A DNA stretch of 64,000 bases from the NCBI GenBank assembly GCA_018711545.1, contig DVIC01000029.1, positions 1 to 64,000 on the forward strand. Reading direction: 5' to 3'. Within the stretch, counting starts at the first letter, position 1, and each line of letters starts with the position of its first letter. The position numbers and the translations under genes were made by a program. The notes below the pieces were generated by a model. That model made no database searches, was not told the DNA's origin, and was given only the letters and a program-made list of their open reading frames with translations. This document shows positions 60,092-64,000 of this stretch, one piece after another. The DNA comes from Fimenecus stercoravium (GTDB taxonomy: Bacteria > Bacillota > Clostridia > Oscillospirales > Acutalibacteraceae).

Positions 60092-60895
60092 ATGACTACC
60101 TTTTGTCCCCTGTTTTCTTCCAGCAAAGGCAATTCTATTTACATCGGCGCAGAGGGCGGCGGCGTGCTTGTGGATGTCGGGCGTTCCTGCCGCCAAACAG
60201 AGGCGGCGCTGCACAACATCGGCGTCGCGCCCGACAGCATCCGCGCGGTGTTCGTTACGCATGAGCATTCCGACCATGTCGCGGGGCTGCGCGTATTTGC
60301 CGCAAAATACGATACGCCCGTTTATGCGACGGCGGGTACGCTCGAAGCACTCGACGATATGCGCGTTTTAGACGGGCGCTTTAACACGTTCGTCTTGGGT
60401 GAAGCGGGCACGGATTGCGGCGCGCTGTTCGTGCAGTCGTTTTGCACCCCGCACGACAGCCGGGAGAGCTGCGGCTATGTGCTCACGGCGGAGGACGGTT
60501 CGCGCGTAGCCGTTGCGACAGACCTCGGGGAGATGACCGACACGGTGCTGACGGCGCTCAAGGGCTGTGAAACCGTGCTGCTCGAATCCAACCACGATGT
60601 GCGGATGCTGCAAAGCAACCCGCAGTACCCGTATCCGCTCAAAAAACGCATTCTCGGTACGCATGGGCACCTGTGTAACGAAGCGTGCGCCGAAGCTGCC
60701 TGCACGCTGGTGGAAAACGGGACGCAGCATCTGTTTTTAGGGCATTTAAGCGAGCAAAACAACCTCCCCGCGCTCGCGTACCGCGTGACGTCGGACGCGC
60801 TTCAGGCGCACGGCGCGCAAGCGGATGTGGATTTTACCCTCACGGTGGCAAGCCCCGTCTGGACACAAAAGGCGGTGCAGCTGTGCTCGCGGTAA
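60092..60895 (+). CDS. walJ: MBL-fold metallohydrolase WalJ/YycJ
   Basis: 267 aa. Beta-lactamase-fold nuclease-like protein with the metal motif FVTHEHSDHVAG, an early SSKGNSIYIG, VDVGRSCR and later ATDLGEMTDTV and LLESNHD, which is the YycJ pattern. YycJ is linked to the WalRK cell-wall system and DNA mismatch repair in Gram-positives. It follows the GDPD gene by three bases. Confidence 0.93.
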   Translation: MTTFCPLFSSSKGNSIYIGAEGGGVLVDVGRSCRQTEAALHNIGVAPDSIRAVFVTHEHSDHVAGLRVFAAKYDTPVYATAGTLEALDDMRVLDGRFNTFVLGEAGTDCGALFVQSFCTPHDSRESCGYVLTAEDGSRVAVATDLGEMTDTVLTALKGCETVLLESNHDVRMLQSNPQYPYPLKKRILGTHGHLCNEACAEAACTLVENGTQHLFLGHLSEQNNLPALAYRVTSDALQAHGAQADVDFTLTVASPVWTQKAVQLCSR

Positions 60896-61365
60896 CGATT
60901 TTGGCGCTCGGCAAATGCCGGGAAACGTATGTTCGCGACTTTTGCACCGAATACGAAAAGCGGCTTTCGGCATTTTGCCGCCTGCGGACGGTCGAGCTTA
61001 CCCCCGAATCGCTGTCCGAGAACCCCTCAAAGGCGCAGATTCAAAAAGCGCTTGACCGCGAAGGCGCGCAGATCCTGGCAAAAATCCCGAAAAGCGCTTA
61101 TGTATTTGCGCTGTGCATTGAGGGCAAAACGCTTTCCAGCGAAGCGTTTAGTCAAAAAATGTCTATGCTCGCTTTGAACGGCAAAAGCGAGCTTGTTTTT
61201 GTGCTCGGCAGCTCTTACGGGCTGTCCGAGGAGGTCAAGCGGCGTGCGGATTTTCGGCTTTCGATGTCGGAAATGACCTTTCCGCACAGGCTCGCGCGCG
61301 TGATGCTCTTAGAGCAGGTCTACCGCGCGTTCCAAATCCAAAGCGGCGGGAAATACCATAAGTAG
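60883..61365 (+). CDS. rlmH: 23S rRNA (pseudouridine-1915-N3)-methyltransferase RlmH
   Basis: 160 aa, SPOUT class. GTG start at 60883, overlapping walJ by 13 bases, with AAAGGCGGTG upstream. Family signatures: VFVLGSSYGLSEEVKRRADF and MTFPHRLARVMLLEQVYRAF, then GGKYHK at the end. The walJ-rlmH order is common in Firmicutes. Confidence 0.97.
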   Translation: MLAVTILALGKCRETYVRDFCTEYEKRLSAFCRLRTVELTPESLSENPSKAQIQKALDREGAQILAKIPKSAYVFALCIEGKTLSSEAFSQKMSMLALNGKSELVFVLGSSYGLSEEVKRRADFRLSMSEMTFPHRLARVMLLEQVYRAFQIQSGGKYHK

Positions 61366-61634
61366 ATGTTAGACGTTAGATATTAGACATGGTGCGGGCG
61401 GGTTTTCTGCACGACCGAAAGTTAGCCCCGCCCCTACAACTACAGACTATCTTTCTTCCGCGCAGCCGCGGCAATGCGCGAAACCTGCCTAACCGCTTCT
61501 GATTTCTGATTTCTAACGTCTAACCTCTGAACGCAGCCCCCGCCCTACGATTCGCACAGGTCTTCGGCTTTTCGCAAAACCTCCCTATCGCACATCTAAA
61601 ACCTAACATCTACCATCTACCGTCTAAAACGGAC
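61362..61634. repeat. Dispersed repeat, one left and two right arms
   Basis: Left arm of TTAGANN heptamers starts inside the rlmH stop region (61364-61388), then GGTGCGGGCGGGTTTTCTGCAC. A core with CGCCCCTACAAC (inverted GTAGGGGCG) and GGCAATGCGCGAAACC leads to a right arm (61497-61530); a shorter core and a second right arm follow (61582-61630), next to a weak hairpin CGGACAAA/TTTGCCG at 61629-61650. No gene in 61366-61699. Confidence 0.75.
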
Positions 61635-61699
61635 AAATTTTGTTTGCCGTGCGTCTTACTTTACAGAAACCGACTTCTGAAGTTTGAAAGGGGATCACG

Positions 61700-62575
61700 A
61701 TGAAATTTCAAAACGTGGCGATCTGCGATCTGCGCAGCTACAACACGCCCGAAGCCGCTTCGTCGGTCGAAGCGGTGCACAACGCGGCGCTGGTGATCCT
61801 GCCGAAAAACTGTGACGAGCAGACCCGCGCGGCACTTGCGAAAATCGACATGAAAAACGTCGCGTCCACTGTCTATGCGGACGCGGACACCACCTTGCTC
61901 ACGTTCAACGGCGAAACGGTTTTGAGCGACAACAACCTGCCCGACGGCGACAGCATTTGCATCATCAACGGCACCGCCGTCATTCTGCCGCTTTCCGAAA
62001 ACAAACAGGTTTCGTTGATCGTCAACGGCAAAGCGGTCTGTGACAAGGGCAGCCGAAACGGCGGGCAAATCAATCTGTTATGCGTCAACGGCAAGGTGGA
62101 TACCATTGACCTTTCCGGCGTGGAATTTTTGCCGGACGAGGCGATCCTGCCCGCCGAACGCTTTTTAGGCGACGGCAAGAACCGCTACTACGGCAAGCTC
62201 GTTTTTGTGCAGGCGGTCCCCGCAGAGGCGCACGGTGAAATAATGGCAAATCTGGTCGTGGCGCATCCGAGCGTGCAGAAAAGCGCGCTTTCTTTAAGCG
62301 CGGGCGAAGTCGTGTACTCGAATACAGACGGCGCTATCCTTTTTAAAAAGGATCTGCCCGAATTCCGCGTGACCAAGACGCTTTTGGAAAATGTCCCCGG
62401 CAAGCTCGTGCTGATGGACATTGCGAAGCTCTATATTGAAAAGGACGTGACCGCCGAGCTGCTGCTCGAAAAGGTCTGTCTGATCGCAGATGTTGCGCAG
62501 ATCCGCGCGACTAAGGAGACGTTTGACGTGGTGCAGCTTTTGGCGCACGACGTTGCGAAGATTCGGAGAAGATGA
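61700..62575 (+). CDS. Unknown protein with repeated NG beta-hairpins, in the ECF sigma operon
   Basis: 291 aa, no signal peptide or membrane segment. The middle part has four similar beta-hairpin units around an Asn-Gly turn: TFNGETV, IINGTAV, IVNGKAV and CVNGKV, spaced about 20-30 residues, which suggests a small beta-solenoid of bactofilin-like kind (inference). The C-terminal 80 residues are alpha/beta with LVLMDIAKLYIEKDVTAELL. GAAAGGGG precedes the ATG. The sigma factor gene overlaps its stop as ATGA. Not recognised. Confidence 0.72.
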   Translation: MKFQNVAICDLRSYNTPEAASSVEAVHNAALVILPKNCDEQTRAALAKIDMKNVASTVYADADTTLLTFNGETVLSDNNLPDGDSICIINGTAVILPLSENKQVSLIVNGKAVCDKGSRNGGQINLLCVNGKVDTIDLSGVEFLPDEAILPAERFLGDGKNRYYGKLVFVQAVPAEAHGEIMANLVVAHPSVQKSALSLSAGEVVYSNTDGAILFKKDLPEFRVTKTLLENVPGKLVLMDIAKLYIEKDVTAELLLEKVCLIADVAQIRATKETFDVVQLLAHDVAKIRRR

Positions 62576-63078
62576 ACGCGCAGAAAAAAAACGAAGCGTT
62601 TGACGCGGTTTACGACGCGCTGTTTCCGGACGTGTTCGCCTATTTCAACGTCTGTTTCGGCGCACAGGAGGCAGAAGACCTCGCGCAGGAGATCTTCCTG
62701 CGGGTATGGCGCGCGATCCAAGACGGCAAAACACCCGACAACTGGCGCGCATGGGTATTCCGCTGCGCTGTGAACCTGAAAAACGACTTCTTGCGGCGCG
62801 CTTATGCTTCGCGCGAGACGCAGCCGCTCGACGAAGCACAGCAAGACCTTTCCGCCGCGCCCGACGATATGACACGCCTGGCGGTACAGCGCGCGTTTGC
62901 GGCGCTGCCGAAAGACTGTGCCGAGCTGCTGACTTTAAAAAGCTTCGGCTTTAAAAGTGAAGAGATCGGGACGATGCTCGGCGTGACGGCTTCTGCCGTG
63001 CGCACGCGGCTGCAAAAGGCGAAGGGCTTGTTTTTGGAAAACTTGGAGCGGGAGGCAAAGACGGATGAACCTGCATGA
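62572..63078 (+). CDS. ECF-type RNA polymerase sigma factor
   Basis: 168 aa. Region 2 is seen in FAYFNVCFGAQEAEDLAQEI and FLRVWRAIQD, and region 4 in LPKDCAELLTLKSFGFKSEE and IGTMLGVTASAVRTRLQKAK. No region 1 or 3, as in ECF sigma factors. Its ATG overlaps the preceding gene, and a small gene overlaps its end by 14 bases, so the three are one unit. An anti-sigma of the usual membrane type is not visible; either neighbour may play that part. Confidence 0.9.
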   Translation: MNAQKKNEAFDAVYDALFPDVFAYFNVCFGAQEAEDLAQEIFLRVWRAIQDGKTPDNWRAWVFRCAVNLKNDFLRRAYASRETQPLDEAQQDLSAAPDDMTRLAVQRAFAALPKDCAELLTLKSFGFKSEEIGTMLGVTASAVRTRLQKAKGLFLENLEREAKTDEPA

Positions 63079-63265
63079 TACGGATGCTCTGATCAAAACA
63101 GCGGTGGACGCCTACCGCCCGAGCGCACGCATTTTCGAGCGGGTACGCGCACGCATTCGGCGGGAACACAGCGGCGTAAAGGTGCTGTTCGTCAGCGCCG
63201 ACAGCGCCAAGATCCTCGAAAAGGTGTTCAAAAAATATGATGCGTGGATGCAGAAAATCGCGTAA
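63065..63265 (+). CDS. Small basic protein downstream of the ECF sigma gene
   Basis: 66 aa, overlapping the sigma gene by 14 bases. Helical with a basic stretch RIFERVRARIRREHSG and a Lys-rich tail; no membrane segment, no zinc motif. It might be a short anti-sigma or adaptor, judged only from its place. Confidence 0.6.
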   Translation: MNLHDTDALIKTAVDAYRPSARIFERVRARIRREHSGVKVLFVSADSAKILEKVFKKYDAWMQKIA

Positions 63266-63275
63266 CGCGCAGGTA

Positions 63276-63420
63276 AAATCTGCTCGGCAACCAAGGCTTG
63301 CGCAGCGCAACTCCCAAAGGCGTCGTTGCATGCCGCTCCGGGGGCGCGCCCCTCGACCCCGCCGCCTGCCCCCAAGGCAGGCGAAAACTTTTACGTTTTT
63401 TGCTTTATTAAATTTTCTTC
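63276..63420. repeat. GC-rich intergenic repeat-like segment
   Basis: Contains palindromes GGGGGCGCGCCCC and GCCTGCCCCCAAGGCAGGC followed by GAAAACTTTTACGTTTTTT. This kind of non-coding block has the look of a repeated gut-Clostridia element (from memory, not searched). The minus-strand frame over it is not a gene. Confidence 0.45.
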
Positions 63421-63431
63421 AACCTATTAAA

Positions 63432-63470
63432 GGGCAGCAAGCCGATTTCGGCTTGCTGCCCTCTTTTCTT
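63432..63470 (+). terminator. Terminator of the ECF sigma operon
   Basis: GGGCAGCAAGCCGA and its complement form a 14-bp palindrome with a very short loop, followed by TCTTTTCTTATCTTTT. Confidence 0.82.
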
Positions 63471-63519
63471 ATCTTTTACCCGCAGGCTTTACATCCCTGC
63501 GTGCCGCGTGCCTGCGGCT

Positions 63520-64000
63520 TTATTTTTTCTGTTTTTTTCGCTTGATCGCGGCACGCTCGATCGCCTTGACGATCTCTACAAGCGGCACGATGGCAAACGC
63601 GAGCGCCACAGCGATGACGTATTCGAGCAGGCTGATGTGCTCGAACTCAAACGCCTCGCTCAAGAACGGGATATAGATGACCGCAGTGGTCGTCACAAAG
63701 GAGGCGAGCGTCGAGAGCGCCAGATATTTGTTGTGGCTGCCGTGCACACCCATGGAGAAGATCGAACCGCGCTGCGAGCGCATGTTCAGCGAGTGGAAGA
63801 TCTCGCACAGCGACATCGTCAGGAACGCCATGGTCATGCCGTCGGGGCTGTCTACAATTTCCCATTTCCCCGCTTCAATGAAATGTCCGACGAAGTATGC
63901 CGCAAGGGTCAGCAGCGTAACCAAGAGGCCCTGATAGGCGATGTCGCCGCCCACGCCGCCTGCGAAAATGCCGTCGGTGGTCTTGCGCGGCGGGCGTTTC
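63520..64000 (-). CDS. C-terminal part of a cation-transporting P-type ATPase (cut by window end)
   Basis: The minus-strand frame is open to base 64000 and includes PPRKTTDGIFAGGVGGDIAY upstream of the GTG at 63954, so the gene continues beyond the window. Four membrane segments are visible. MTMAFLTMSLCEIFHSLNMR matches the M8-M9 region of Ca2+/PMA-type P2 ATPases, and a Lys/Arg-rich end closes the protein. Unlike the degenerate protein at 18682, this looks like an ordinary family member. Confidence 0.85.
   Translation of the reverse strand, partial: KRPPRKTTDGIFAGGVGGDIAYQGLLVTLLTLAAYFVGHFIEAGKWEIVDSPDGMTMAFLTMSLCEIFHSLNMRSQRGSIFSMGVHGSHNKYLALSTLASFVTTTAVIYIPFLSEAFEFEHISLLEYVIAVALAFAIVPLVEIVKAIERAAIKRKKQKK

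Overview
The window looks like a chromosome segment from a GC-rich gut Clostridium, probably of the Oscillospirales (Ruminococcaceae/Oscillospiraceae) type. The evidence is Firmicutes-style content: L27 with a cleavable N-terminus beside the Prp protease, the rimP-nusA-ylxR-ylxQ-infB-rbfA order, a GGGtGRT gene paired with its Fe-S scaffold partner, AGGAGG ribosome sites, sigma-A promoters with 17-base spacers and a GAAC-N4-GTTC LexA box. A glutaminyl-tRNA synthetase is present. No rRNA, tRNA, prophage, transposase or CRISPR array was seen. Taxonomy is an inference.

Layout. 1-4.0 kb: tail of an unknown gene, then a two-component system with a very large sensor and a tiny membrane protein. 4.0-8.2 kb: gltX-glnS-membrane protein operon. 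8.3-9.6 kb: iron alcohol dehydrogenase. 9.6-17.4 kb: the translation/transcription operon rimP-nusA-ylxR-ylxQ-infB-rbfA-nrnA-truB-ribF. 17.4-22.5 kb: a 62-aa protein, MgtC, a 999-aa degenerate P-type-ATPase-like membrane protein and RlmB. 22.6-29.5 kb: GNAT gene and the phosphate operon pstSCAB-phoU-phoB-phoR under a Pho-box-like promoter; its PstS has its two halves in swapped order. 29.6-36.5 kb: L,D-transpeptidase, GGGtGRT/Fe-S pair, an apparently SOS-controlled small gene, and a four-gene RNA-methyltransferase operon.

36.8-48.0 kb is the most unusual part: one minus-strand cluster holding a 1809-aa secreted protein followed by seven tandem ~160-aa secreted paralogues and a membrane/sorting-signal protein, with a bitopic membrane protein upstream. 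The same beta-rich module (xIPW near the start, W...G.YsDTLTFT at the end) forms each small protein and the C-terminus of the giant. It reads like a self-contained cell-surface assembly that I cannot name.

48.4-64 kb: Xre regulator, MFS transporter next to a second Pho-box-like repeat, lipid kinase, rRNA methyltransferase, acyltransferase, L21-Prp-L27, TrhA, DUF4037/TPR pair, GDPD-WalJ-RlmH operon, an ECF sigma operon with two unknown partners, and the C-terminus of a cation P-type ATPase cut by the window end.

Several gaps between genes carry a dispersed repeat: heptamers of the form TCTAANN that usually begin inside the T-tract of a terminator hairpin and that flank a core with inverted ends (GGTGCGGGCGGGTTTTC). 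These explain most of the non-coding DNA.
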